Shown piece by piece: positions 1 to 7,393 of a stretch of 28,625 bases of DNA; the stretch's first letter is position 1; every line of letters starts with the position of its first letter. The stretch spans positions 1-28,625 of the forward strand of contig JAFTEP010000188.1 in the NCBI GenBank assembly GCA_017453605.1, in the 5' to 3' direction. The stretch is from Clostridia bacterium (lineage in GTDB: Bacteria > Bacillota > Clostridia > Oscillospirales > SIG627). The notes beneath the pieces are model-generated. The model had not been told where the DNA came from, ran no database searches, and saw only the letters and a program-made list of their open reading frames with translations. A program made the translations under genes and the position numbers.

Positions 1-1018
1 ATTTGAATTTATATTTGCCGTATTTACCTTTCTGCTGACACCCTCTGCGACTTCCCATCGCAGCGTTTAATCCGAGATCGTATATTTGCTTGCATAGCGC
101 CGCCGTGTTGTATCCCGCGTCCAATCCGACCGTCTTTACGTCGAATCCGAATTTGTCTATCTGGTACTTCAATCTTTCTATGTACGGTTTTACGTCATTT
201 GTGTTTCCCGGAGTTACGTATACGTCGGTTATGATATTATCTTTTGAATCTACCGTCCTGTGATCGAGGTAAAAGAAGCCTTTAGGCTTTCCGTCCCGAT
301 GCATGAACCCGCTCTCGGGATCCGTTGTGCTTATTTTTATCGTCTTTGTTTTTCCGTCCCCGCCTGTCTAGCCTTTGCCGCTGCCGTCGTCAAAATAGTC
401 CTCGTCGTCTTCGCCGTCATTTTTCTTCGGCTCGCCGTCAAATTTCAATTCCTTTTTCCCGTGGTTCTTCCGATCCTCATTTATCGCTTCGTTCAAGTCG
501 TTTATGTATGCTTGGCTTTCTACTTTTACCGTTTCTTCGATGAATTTGTTTTTGTTCGCGTTTGCCTTCAAATGCGTGCTGTCACTGTAAAGGATCTTTC
601 CGTCCACCAGCTTGTGCTTTATCGCTTGTTGAAGTATCCGGTCGAATATTTGTCTCGGCACGTCGGTTCCGTTGAATCTTCTTATCCTGTTCTGCCATAT
701 TACGCTTGCGTCAGGTATCTTGTCTTCTATTCCGTATCCCAAAAACCATCTGTACGCTAAGTTGACTTTTACTTCTTCTACAAGTCGCCTTTCGCTTCTG
801 ATCCCATACAGATATCCGATGAAAAGCATACGGAACATTATTTCAGGTTCTATTGCCGGTCTTCCGTTATCCTCGCAGTAATACGGTTTACATATCTCGT
901 TGATGAACGAAAAATCGATATACTTGTCTATCTTTCTCAACAAATGATCCTCGGGCACAAGGTTATCTATATACACCAATTCCAATTTCCCTTGTCTCCA
1001 TGTTTTGCTTCTTAACAT
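1..1018 (-). pseudogene. IS1182-family-like transposase, interrupted by an in-frame stop and cut by the window edge
   Basis: Read on the minus strand, the first 216 codons (1018 down to 371) give an IS1182/DUF772-type transposase N-terminus: an opening region with LVPEDHLLRKIDKYIDFSFI, then RPAIEPEIMFRMLFIGYLYG, then DASVIWQNRIRRF and a first acidic site in LYSDSTHLKANANKNKF. A TAG at 368-370 stops it. The same frame then continues open to base 1 with family-like sequence (STTDPESGFMHRDGKPKGFF, later VGLDAGYN with an expected catalytic Asp). The break is therefore one nonsense codon, not a frameshift. The ATG at 1018 has an AAGGTG ribosome site and a TATAAT-like box at 1051-1056 on the minus strand. 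TAG is an ordinary stop elsewhere in the window, which argues against codon reassignment. The C-terminus and the left inverted repeat lie outside the window, and I could not identify the right inverted repeat. Confidence 0.85.
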
Positions 1019-1101
1019 ATTTTTATCACCTTATGATTTTTCTTGCTGCTATTATATCATATTTTTACTTATATTTCTACCCCTTTTCTTTAAAAAATTA
1101 C

Positions 1102-1162
1102 AAAAAAAGACCGCCGACTTCTCTTTGTCAGCGGCCTGGGTCCGGGCGATCTCGCCCGGACC
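1102..1162 (-). terminator. Double-hairpin intrinsic terminator of the small lipoprotein gene
   Basis: Reading the minus strand, a perfect GC palindrome (1139-1162, arms GGTCCGGGC / GCCCGGACC) is followed by a second hairpin (1110-1136, GCCGCTGAC pairing with GTCGGCGGT). A run of seven T follows directly at 1102-1108. It lies about 20 bases after the stop of the lipoprotein gene, so it most likely ends that transcript and insulates it from the transposase remnant. Confidence 0.8.
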
Positions 1163-1181
1163 GTGCGCTTAAAAAGAGCTT

Positions 1182-1784
1182 TTATTTTGCCGATAAGTCC
1201 GCCGTCAGAAACGTTTCGGTCACGGTCTCGCCGGTCTCTTTCGAGACGTAGGTCACCGTGAAGGATTTCCCGTCCTCGGCGAATTTTGCCTTGATCTCTT
1301 TTGAGGCGTCGAATTTCTCCGAAGCGATCACGGACGTGCCGTGCGTCAGATTGTTCATCGGGAAAAGCTGCACGTCCTGAGACGTGCCGAAAATATCTAT
1401 CGCGATATAAAAGTCGTCGTTGTATGCGAAAAACATTTCCGTTGAAATGTCGTTTGAGATCGCGCCGGTGACGGGATCGAAAAGGATGATCTTGGTCCCG
1501 TCGTTGACGACGAGGATCCCGGAATTTGTCTTCTCGATCTCGGGCTCGCTGTCAAAATACATATACGGCGTTTCTTTCCCTTCGCCGTCGATGATCGTGA
1601 GATAGTATCTTCCTTCTCTTATGTCGACGCGGTAGTTGACGTCTTCCTTTATCACCTTCGGCGCCGTATTTTCGGGAGAGCTCTTGGCGTCGGTGTTTTT
1701 TCCTATCTTGCTCAGATCCACGCAGGAGGAGAGAAAACTTACAGCGCACAGGATGCACAGGATCAGGATCGCAGTTTTTTTCAT
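1182..1784 (-). CDS. Small predicted lipoprotein of unknown function
   Basis: The protein is about 200 residues and opens with a lipoprotein signal peptide: MKKTAILILCILCAVSFLSS followed by the lipobox Cys. The ATG at 1784 is preferred over an upstream ATG at 1868 because it starts exactly at the signal peptide and has an AAAGGA ribosome site. The earlier start would also overlap the terminator/promoter region at 1809-1868. The mature part is a soluble beta-rich domain with motifs such as YRVDIREGRYYLTIIDGEG and KSFTVTYVSKETGETVTETF. I do not recognise the family. It is transcribed alone on the minus strand from its own promoter at 1840-1868 and ends at the double hairpin. It is likely displayed on the outer face of the membrane. 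Function unknown. Confidence 0.8.
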   Translation of the reverse strand: MKKTAILILCILCAVSFLSSCVDLSKIGKNTDAKSSPENTAPKVIKEDVNYRVDIREGRYYLTIIDGEGKETPYMYFDSEPEIEKTNSGILVVNDGTKIILFDPVTGAISNDISTEMFFAYNDDFYIAIDIFGTSQDVQLFPMNNLTHGTSVIASEKFDASKEIKAKFAEDGKSFTVTYVSKETGETVTETFLTADLSAK

Positions 1785-1808
1785 TGATTTTATTTGGTCC
1801 TTTCGGGA

Positions 1809-1844
1809 AAAATGACTTTGCGGGAGATCCCGCAAAGTCATTTT
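1809..1844 (-). terminator. Perfect 17-bp-stem palindrome, terminator after the dehydrogenase gene
   Basis: This is a 36-base perfect inverted repeat (arms AAAATGACTTTGCGGGA / TCCCGCAAAGTCATTTT, two-base centre). It starts about 30 bases after the stop of the Gfo/Idh/MocA gene on the minus strand and ends in T-rich sequence, which fits an intrinsic terminator. Its upstream arm overlaps the -10 box of the next gene's promoter. Confidence 0.75.
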
Positions 1845-1868
1845 ATCACTTTTAATATCCGTTGTCAA
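1840..1868 (-). promoter_or_regulatory. SigA-type promoter for the small lipoprotein
   Basis: On the minus strand TTGACA (1868-1863) is followed by a 17-base spacer and TAAAAT (1845-1840). The -35 is perfect and the -10 has one mismatch. It begins 4 bases after the dehydrogenase stop codon. Transcription would start near 1833, inside the palindrome, so only readthrough RNA from the upstream operon would form the full hairpin. Confidence 0.65.
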
Positions 1869-1872
1869 GTTT

Positions 1873-2946
1873 TCAGGCGATCGTCACGTCGCGGCCGGTG
1901 CGCGCCGACTCGTAGACCGCGCAGAGGATCTTCATCAGCACCACGCCGTCCTCGGCGGGAGCGCGGCAGGGGATGCCCTTCGTGACGCACTCGACGAAGT
2001 GTCTGATCTCGTTCTCGAAGAGACCCGCGAAATCCAGCCCCGTCTTGACGTCGAAGTTCTGGTCGACCAGATATCCGTTGGCTTCGGTCGCGATCTTCAG
2101 CTCCGAGCCGATCCTGACGCCCGCCTTCGTGCCGAACAGCTCAACTCCGTCGACCGGTGTCTGAGTGTGCAGCGTGAAGCTCGCGTCGATGTTTAAGACC
2201 GCGCCGTTGTCGAAGCGGATCAGGGCGCAGGCGAGATCCTCGACGTTGAAGACGTGCTCTCCGGTCGTCTCTGACTTGTAGGCGCCGGTCTTGCCCTTGA
2301 TGTTCGAGAAATCGCCGAGCTTGTTGAAGGTCGCGCCGTAGACCGACACGGGCTGAGGTCTGCCCATGAGGTATCTGACAAGGTCGATGACGTGCACGCC
2401 GAGGTCGATCATCGGACCGCCGCCGGAGCGCGCGATATCGCCGAACCAGCCGCCCGGAGCGCCGTTGCGCCTCAGATAGCTCGCCTTGGCGTAGTAGATG
2501 TCGCCGAGCTTGCCGTTGTCGATGAAGTCCTTGGCGATCGCGCAGTCGTTGCCGAAGCGTCTCACGAAGCCGATCATCAGAAGCTTTCCGTTCCTGTCGG
2601 CGGCTTCCTTCATCGCCACTGCCTGCTCGACGTTCATCGCCATCGGCTTCTCGCAGATGACGTGCTTGCCCGCGTTGAGGGCGTCGATCGTGCAGACCGC
2701 GTGCGCGCTGTTCCAGGTGCACACGGAGACGATATCTATCTCGGGAAGCTCCGCGAGCATTTTCTTATGGTCGTCGTACAGACGGGTGATCCCGTACTTC
2801 TCGCCCTTGGCTTTGAGCGTTTTGGGATTGATGTCGCACAGGGCGTAGAGCTCGACCTGATCCGGGAGCGCGAGGTAGCCCTTGATGTGGACGGACGATA
2901 TGCCGCCTACGCCGATGACGGCGACTTTCAGTTTTTTGTCTGCCAT
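1873..2946 (-). CDS. Gfo/Idh/MocA family NAD(P)-dependent oxidoreductase
   Basis: The 357-residue length is normal for the family. The N-terminal Rossmann fold shows VAVIGVGGISSVH (residues 8-20), and the hallmark EKP is at 99-101, where the Lys is the usual catalytic/cofactor residue. The C-terminal substrate domain carries GGGPMIDLGVHVIDL (175-189), which supplies the Asp and His used in sugar or inositol dehydrogenation. Family members oxidise or reduce a hydroxyl of sugars or cyclitols; the substrate cannot be read here. The ATG at 2946 has a GGAGAAGAA ribosome site. It is second in an operon with the TIM-barrel sugar isomerase just upstream (12 bases between the genes), a common pairing in sugar or inositol catabolism. 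The divergent AraC gene is the likely regulator. The family is certain; the specific reaction is unknown. Confidence 0.9.
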   Translation of the reverse strand: MADKKLKVAVIGVGGISSVHIKGYLALPDQVELYALCDINPKTLKAKGEKYGITRLYDDHKKMLAELPEIDIVSVCTWNSAHAVCTIDALNAGKHVICEKPMAMNVEQAVAMKEAADRNGKLLMIGFVRRFGNDCAIAKDFIDNGKLGDIYYAKASYLRRNGAPGGWFGDIARSGGGPMIDLGVHVIDLVRYLMGRPQPVSVYGATFNKLGDFSNIKGKTGAYKSETTGEHVFNVEDLACALIRFDNGAVLNIDASFTLHTQTPVDGVELFGTKAGVRIGSELKIATEANGYLVDQNFDVKTGLDFAGLFENEIRHFVECVTKGIPCRAPAEDGVVLMKILCAVYESARTGRDVTIA

Positions 2947-2958
2947 TTTCTTCTCCGA

Positions 2959-3750
2959 TCAGCTGATTTTTTCCTTGAGGAACTGCACCGCGAGAGCGAT
3001 GTCCCTCGCGGGATCGTCGCCGCATTCTCTCTCGATGGTCAAAAAGCCCTTGAAGCCGACTTCATACAGCGCCCTGAGATAATCGTTCCATCTGACGTCG
3101 CCCTTTCCGAGAGGCATCTCTCTGAACGGGGGCTTGGTGCCTCTGAGGCCGTCCTTGGCGTGGGTGTGGACGATGTAGTCGCCGAGAGTGTAGACCGCCT
3201 TGACAGCGTCGTCGTCGACGCACATAGTGAGGTTGGCGGGGTCGAGGTTGACGCTGACTCCCTTGGAACCGAGCGAGTCGAGGAAGTGCTTGAGCGTGAT
3301 CGCTCTTTCGGGGCCGGTCTCGACCGCGAAGCGCGCTTCCATCTTATCGGCGTATTCAGCCAGTCTGCCGCAGGCTTCCTGGATGATCGCGTACTTGGGA
3401 TCGGCGGTGTTCTCGGGAACGGTGCCGATGTGGGTCGTCACGACGTCGGTGCCGAGATCTTTTGCAAGATCGACGACGCGCTTTGATTTTTCGATCAGTT
3501 CGTCGTTGAGCTCGGGATGAGAGAAGCCCTTGCCGAAGTCGCCGCAGAGAGCGGAGATCTTGAGGCCCCTGTCAGCGCACTTTTTGACGAATTCTCTTCT
3601 CGCCTCGGCGTTCAGAGCCTCGGGGGAGAAGGTGCCGCGGGTCGCGTAGATCTGAAGGCCCTGCGCGCCGACTTCTTTTGCTTTGTCGAGGGCGGCGTCT
3701 GTGTCGAGCCTGAAGCTGTCGAGCATTACGCCGACGGAAAACGGAAACAT
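2959..3750 (-). CDS. Sugar phosphate isomerase/epimerase family TIM-barrel protein
   Basis: A 263-residue xylose-isomerase-like/AP-endonuclease-2 TIM barrel. The likely metal ligands appear in the usual order: Glu in FAVETGPE, Asp in VSVNLDPANL, His in YIVHTHAKDG and Glu in FLTIERECG. I chose the ATG at 3750 (MFPFSVGVMLDSF) because GGAGG sits 7 bases upstream; the ATG at 3819 would add an unlikely 23-residue tail. Members isomerise or epimerise keto sugars and inosose. Placed first in an operon with a Gfo/Idh/MocA dehydrogenase, it probably acts on the same sugar or cyclitol pathway. The promoter overlaps that of the divergent AraC regulator and has a poor -35, as expected if an activator is needed. 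Confidence 0.87.
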   Translation of the reverse strand: MFPFSVGVMLDSFRLDTDAALDKAKEVGAQGLQIYATRGTFSPEALNAEARREFVKKCADRGLKISALCGDFGKGFSHPELNDELIEKSKRVVDLAKDLGTDVVTTHIGTVPENTADPKYAIIQEACGRLAEYADKMEARFAVETGPERAITLKHFLDSLGSKGVSVNLDPANLTMCVDDDAVKAVYTLGDYIVHTHAKDGLRGTKPPFREMPLGKGDVRWNDYLRALYEVGFKGFLTIERECGDDPARDIALAVQFLKEKIS

Positions 3751-3783
3751 AGTTTTGTCCTCCCTGTTTTTTTGATAAATGTG

Positions 3784-3812
3784 TTGACTTGCCGACAGAT
3801 TTATTATATACT
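3784..3812 (+). promoter_or_regulatory. Promoter of the AraC-type regulator, overlapping the divergent operon promoter
   Basis: TTGACT (3784-3789), 17-base spacer, TATACT (3807-3812). On the opposite strand a TATAAT box occupies 3808-3803, the probable -10 of the isomerase/dehydrogenase operon. That promoter lacks a recognisable -35 at the right distance (TTTCTT). The two -10 boxes overlap, so RNA polymerase cannot occupy both at once. Confidence 0.7.
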
Positions 3813-3882
3813 TTATCATAACAAAAAGAAAGACACGATTTTGTTTTTTATTTGAACTATATTGCTTTCAGGGGAGGAGAAC

Positions 3883-4725
3883 ATGCCAGATCAGCTCTAC
3901 GAAAAACACATACACGACGATCCGGATTTCCCGTTCTTTTTCCACCTCGACACCGCCGTCCCCAAAAAGCTCGACAAGGCCTTTTATCACTGGCACGAGA
4001 GCGTGGAGATCCTCAACTGCACGAAGGGGGATTTCGTCGCCGTCATAAACGGACGGAGGATGACGCTCAAAGCGGGAGAGACTCTCGTCGTCGATCCGCT
4101 TTCCCTTCACGCGACCATATCGAGCGGCGATGAAAACGGCTACTACTGCCTCATCATCGACAAAAGCTTCTGCGCTGAACATTCTCTGGTCCTTCCCGAC
4201 GGGTCGGGAGCGGGAGTGTTTTCGGACGCGAAGGTGAACGAACTTTTTTCTTATATCGACTCCGAGCGGCGCGGTATGGAATTCGGCTGGAAGACGGCTG
4301 TCAGCGCCGCCGTTTTGTCTCTCTGCGTCCGTCTTGCAAGGCTGTATCCGCCTTCTTCGGCTCAGAGAACGCCCGATCCCTTCGGCGGGAGCGCGATCGC
4401 CCAGAACGTCACTCGCTATTTATATGAAAACATCCTCGACCGCTTCTCGATGGACGCTCTGTGCGCCTACATGGGATTCAGCAGGTTCTATCTCTGCCAC
4501 AGCTTCCGGGAGGCGACCGGGGAGAGCATCGTCGGCTATCTCAACAAACTGCGCTGCGACCGCGCGCAGAAGCTGATCGCCTCCGGCTGCAACACGGTCT
4601 CGGAGGCGGCGGAAAAATCGGGCTTCTCGTCGTTTTCATATTTTTCGCGCGTTTACCGCAGGATCTACGGCAGAAGTCCCTCCGAGGATATGCCGCTCAA
4701 AAAGACCCGGACAGAAAACGCATAG
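3883..4725 (+). CDS. AraC family transcriptional regulator with N-terminal cupin
   Basis: A 280-residue protein. The N-terminal half is a cupin-type ligand domain (HWHESVEILNCTKGDF near residues 37-52, then TLKAGETLVVDPLSLHA). The C-terminal half is the two-helix-turn-helix AraC/XylS domain: helix set one around MDALCAYMGFSRFYLCHSF and set two around VSEAAEKSGFSSFSYFSRVY, ending in the family signature IYGRSPSEDM. The ATG at 3883 is chosen because GGGGAGGAG lies 3-5 bases upstream; an ATG at 3862 has no such site. Such proteins usually sense a sugar and activate a neighbouring catabolic operon. The obvious target is the divergent isomerase/dehydrogenase pair, whose promoter overlaps its own. 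Confidence 0.92.
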   Translation: MPDQLYEKHIHDDPDFPFFFHLDTAVPKKLDKAFYHWHESVEILNCTKGDFVAVINGRRMTLKAGETLVVDPLSLHATISSGDENGYYCLIIDKSFCAEHSLVLPDGSGAGVFSDAKVNELFSYIDSERRGMEFGWKTAVSAAVLSLCVRLARLYPPSSAQRTPDPFGGSAIAQNVTRYLYENILDRFSMDALCAYMGFSRFYLCHSFREATGESIVGYLNKLRCDRAQKLIASGCNTVSEAAEKSGFSSFSYFSRVYRRIYGRSPSEDMPLKKTRTENA

Positions 4726-4777
4726 AACGACCCTTTTCGTGCAAACCTAAGAAAAACAAAAAAACGGAGGTTTGCAG

Positions 4778-4996
4778 ATGGGTCCTGAAACTTTTTCCGG
4801 CTCTGCCGCCGGCAGGGCAGGAGGGAAAAAAGAGAAAAAAAGCGCCGACAAAAAGAAAAAGCCGGTCTATCCGCCTTATTCAGGGGCGCGTTCCGGGCTG
4901 AGCCTGCCGCCGAGCCGCACCGATCCCGAGGGCTGGTATTCCTTCGTGCCGCCCGAATTCGGGGAGGAGCCCGACGGAGAGGACGACTATCCCTGA
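4778..4996 (+). CDS. Small charged/proline-rich hypothetical protein
   Basis: A 72-codon frame with a clear GGAGG ribosome site (4766-4770) seven bases before the ATG at 4778. A TTG at 4772 is too close to that site. The protein is low complexity: a Lys-rich start (KKEKKSADKKKKPVY) and a Pro/Glu/Asp-rich end (WYSFVPPEFGEEPDGEDDYP). It has no signal peptide, membrane helix or recognised domain. It lies 52 bases after the AraC gene in the same direction without an intervening terminator, so it may be co-transcribed. It is supported mainly by the ribosome site and the open frame and could be lineage-specific. Confidence 0.5.
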   Translation: MGPETFSGSAAGRAGGKKEKKSADKKKKPVYPPYSGARSGLSLPPSRTDPEGWYSFVPPEFGEEPDGEDDYP

Positions 4997-5006
4997 CAAG
5001 TTTTTC

Positions 5007-5035
5007 TTGACGGCGCGTCCAAAGTGGAGTATAAT
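5007..5035 (+). promoter_or_regulatory. SigA-type promoter for the acidic membrane protein
   Basis: TTGACG (5007-5012), 17-base spacer, TATAAT (5030-5035). The predicted leader is about 80 bases and contains a perfect 8-bp hairpin (5075-5095, CGCTCCGG / CCGGAGCG with loop GCTTT) without a T tract. That hairpin may protect the mRNA 5' end or tune translation. Confidence 0.8.
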
Positions 5036-5124
5036 CTTATAAGAAAACTTGTTTTATCCGCGATCCGACGAGAACGCTCCGGGCTTTCCGGAGCGGGCGA
5101 CTGCATAAAAATCAAGGAGTCGAC

Positions 5125-5847
5125 ATGGGCGACCGCAAGAAAAAGAAGAAAAACCAAAAGATCGATCCCTCAGGACCGGTGACCGCCGCCGCGGAAGCCG
5201 ACGAAGGAATAAAGGAACCCGCCGCGGAAGCGGGAACTGAGCCGGAGACTGCTGCGGAGCCGGAGAGCGACGGCGTTTTGGAGGCCGCCGCGGAAGCCGA
5301 AAACGCCGCGGAAGAGAGCGCCGTCCCGGAAGAGGATGACGCATCGGATGATGACGGCTCTCCCGGATCGGCGGAGGTCTCAGACGGCGAAACCGCATCG
5401 GAAACGGCGCTCGAAGCCGTTGAGAGTTCTACCGAAGTTTCACCCGATCCGGACGAAAAAGCTTCTGACGCCGCGGACGAATCGCAGATCAGCGACGATC
5501 TTGCCTACAGGGTGCTCGGTCCGCAGAGCGTGTTCGCTCAGCTCGTCCAGCTCCTTCTCGGCGCGATCCCGATCATCGGCGCTCCGCTTATCGCTCTGTG
5601 GGTCTTCTTCGGAGGAACGACCACTTCCGTCGCGCTCGTCAGCGCGCCGCCCGCGCTCGCGCTGGCTATCCTGGCGTTCTGGGCCTGCGGAGGCTGCGCC
5701 AACGTCAACAGGCGCCGCTTCGCGAGAGCGTACTTTCTCGCGCTGATCGTCGGCGCGGCGCTGATCGCGCTCGCCGTGCTTCTGGCGGTCTCGTTCGGGT
5801 TCCGCTTCTCGCCTGTCCTGAAGCGGCTTCTGACGCCCTATCTATGA
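5125..5847 (+). CDS. Hypothetical membrane protein with long acidic N-terminal region
   Basis: A 240-residue protein starting at an ATG with an AAGGAG ribosome site. Residues 1-15 are very basic (MGDRKKKKKNQK). Residues 16-130 are an Ala/Glu/Asp/Ser-rich, probably disordered stretch with repeated AAEAE-type units. The C-terminus holds about three hydrophobic segments: near 140-168 (VQLLLGAIPIIGAPLIALWV), 172-194 (ALALAILAFWACGGC) and 200-226 (FLALIVGAALIALAVLLAVS). I do not recognise a family. The gene has its own promoter and terminator, so it is probably monocistronic. The acidic tail may be cytoplasmic, but topology is uncertain. Confidence 0.75.
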   Translation: MGDRKKKKKNQKIDPSGPVTAAAEADEGIKEPAAEAGTEPETAAEPESDGVLEAAAEAENAAEESAVPEEDDASDDDGSPGSAEVSDGETASETALEAVESSTEVSPDPDEKASDAADESQISDDLAYRVLGPQSVFAQLVQLLLGAIPIIGAPLIALWVFFGGTTTSVALVSAPPALALAILAFWACGGCANVNRRRFARAYFLALIVGAALIALAVLLAVSFGFRFSPVLKRLLTPYL

Positions 5848-5852
5848 AATAA

Positions 5853-5879
5853 AAAAAGCCGTCTCAATGGCGGCTTTTT
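5853..5879 (+). terminator. Intrinsic terminator after the acidic membrane protein gene
   Basis: The A-rich arm AAAAAGCCGTC pairs with GGCGGCTTTTT across a five-base loop and ends in a T run, directly after the stop codon. The A and T tracts on both sides could let it work in either direction. Confidence 0.85.
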
Positions 5880-5935
5880 GAATGTGACATCCTGGATCTC
5901 ACAAAGTTTATCTCATCCGAAGAAAGGATCTTCTT

Positions 5936-7183
5936 ATGCCCGTTTTTCCCGAAAAACTCCTGTCTCTCGCCTCAGCGGCTGAAAAAGATCTCGCGGGACG
6001 CTTCGGCGAGCTCGAGCGCACCGCGTTTTTGTGCCAGTGCCGCGTTCAGGACGCCTTCTCGTCCGAGCGCGTCAGCGCGCAGTGCCTTGATTCCACTACC
6101 GGTTACGGCTACAACGATCTCGGCAGGGAGACTCTCGACAGAGTGTTCGCCCGCGTGTTCGAGACAGAAGCCGCGTTCGCTCGCCACAGTCTCGTCAGCG
6201 GCACTCACGCGCTTACCGTCGCCCTGTTCGGGCTTCTGCGCCCGGGGGACGAGCTTCTCTGCGCGACCGGCTGGGCCTACGACACTCTCGATAGAGTGAT
6301 CGGCATATCCGGCGGGTACGGAGAGGGAAGTCTCGCGGACTTCGGCGTGAAGTACGTCGGGGTCGATCTAACGCCTGACGGCGAGCCGGACGAAAAAGCG
6401 ATCCTCTCGGCGATCACTCCGGCGACGAAGGTGGTCTATTTCCAGAAGAGCCGCGGCTATTCCGAGCGAAAGACCGTCCCGAACGAACTCATCGGAAAAC
6501 TCTGCCGCGCGGCAAAGGAAAAAAAGAACGACGTCTTCACGGTGGTCGACAACTGCTACGGCGAGTTCTGCGAGGAGCACGAGCCCACCTATTACGGCGC
6601 GGACCTCTGTGTAGGCTCGCTTATCAAAAATCCCGGAGGCGGCGTCGCAAAGAGCGGCGGCTACCTCGCGGGGACTTCAAAGGCGATCGAATTGTGCTCA
6701 TACCGCCTGACCTGTCCCGGGACAGGGCTCGAATGCGGAGCGACGCTCTCGCAGAACGCCGATCTCTTCCGCGGGCTCTATCTTGCGCCGCACGTCGTCT
6801 GCCAGGCGCTGAGATCCGCCCTTTTCGCCTCCGAACTGTTCACGCTCCTGGGCTTCGAGCCGCTCCCGAAGCCCGACGAGAAGCGCTTCGACATAATCCA
6901 GGCGATCCGCCTCGGCTCGAAGGAGCGTCTCGAGGCGTTCTGCCGCGGCATCCAGGCGGGCTCTCCCGTCGACAGCCACGTCAGGCCGGAATTCTGGGAG
7001 ATGCCGGGCTACGAGGATCAGGTCATCATGGCGGCGGGCACCTTCGTTCAGGGCGCCTCTATCGAGCTCTCCGCCGACGCGCCCCTCCGCGAGCCCTTCA
7101 CGGTCTTCATGCAGGGCGGCGTCACCTACGAAAGCGCAAAGCTCGGCATCCTCTCCGCCGCCCGCGAACTCACGGCGCTCTGA
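5936..7183 (+). CDS. Methionine gamma-lyase family (Alr-type) PLP-dependent protein
   Basis: A 415-residue fold-type I PLP enzyme of the family historically called aluminium-resistance/methionine gamma-lyase-like proteins. Visible hallmarks are the start of the conserved core at YGYNDLGRETLDRVFARVF (residues 57-75), SGTHALTVALFGLLRPGDEL, the cofactor Asp in VVDNCYGEF (D205), and the Schiff-base Lys in GSLIKNPGGG (K231). It is close to full family length. Members are predicted C-S lyases of sulfur amino acids, although the physiological reaction is poorly established. The ATG at 5936 has AAAGGA upstream. It lies between two terminators and is probably transcribed alone; I saw no strong promoter in the 55 bases upstream. 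Confidence 0.9.
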   Translation: MPVFPEKLLSLASAAEKDLAGRFGELERTAFLCQCRVQDAFSSERVSAQCLDSTTGYGYNDLGRETLDRVFARVFETEAAFARHSLVSGTHALTVALFGLLRPGDELLCATGWAYDTLDRVIGISGGYGEGSLADFGVKYVGVDLTPDGEPDEKAILSAITPATKVVYFQKSRGYSERKTVPNELIGKLCRAAKEKKNDVFTVVDNCYGEFCEEHEPTYYGADLCVGSLIKNPGGGVAKSGGYLAGTSKAIELCSYRLTCPGTGLECGATLSQNADLFRGLYLAPHVVCQALRSALFASELFTLLGFEPLPKPDEKRFDIIQAIRLGSKERLEAFCRGIQAGSPVDSHVRPEFWEMPGYEDQVIMAAGTFVQGASIELSADAPLREPFTVFMQGGVTYESAKLGILSAARELTAL

Positions 7184-7189
7184 TGTTTT

Positions 7190-7296
7190 CGGGGCTCCGC
7201 CCCGCGCCCTGCGAGGGACTCTGTCCCTCGACCCTGCCAAAGGCTCTGCCTTTGGAAACCGCAAATGGCTCCCGCCCTTTGACCCCGTGCACGGGG
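7190..7296. repeat. Cluster of four short palindromes, probable intergenic hairpin repeat
   Basis: Immediately after the lyase stop codon there are three hairpins with three-base loops in a row: 7190-7204 (CGGGGC/GCCCCG), 7212-7230 (CGAGGGAC/GTCCCTCG) and 7237-7255 (CCAAAGGC/GCCTTTGG). Loops are TCC, TCT and TCT. A 14-base perfect palindrome CCCCGTGCACGGGG follows at 7283-7296. The shared build (arm, TC-pyrimidine loop, arm) suggests one composite repetitive element rather than chance. It has no T tract, so it is not itself a terminator. Confidence 0.7.
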
Positions 7297-7313
7297 AGAA
7301 TATAAAAATTAAA

Positions 7314-7358
7314 CGCGGCTGTCTACGGAAGCTTTTTCCGTAAACGGCCGCGGTTTTT
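7314..7358 (+). terminator. Long intrinsic terminator after the methionine gamma-lyase family gene
   Basis: The outer stem CGCGGC / GCCGCG encloses an inner perfect stem TACGGAA / TTCCGTA and ends in TTTTT at 7353-7357. It would end transcription from the left, before the convergent lipoprotein gene. Confidence 0.8.
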
Positions 7359-7393
7359 CGTTCATGAAAAGTTTTATTTAATTTTGAATTGTT

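Noticed and set aside
2392..3486. Long plus-strand frame (364 codons) opposite the dehydrogenase and isomerase genes
   Set aside because: It is antisense to two clear family members, has no domain or ribosome site, and arises from the GC-rich third codon positions of the real genes.
7190..7255. CRISPR array or terminator
   Set aside because: The three hairpins differ in sequence, there are no equal spacers, and there is no T tract; a genuine terminator follows separately.
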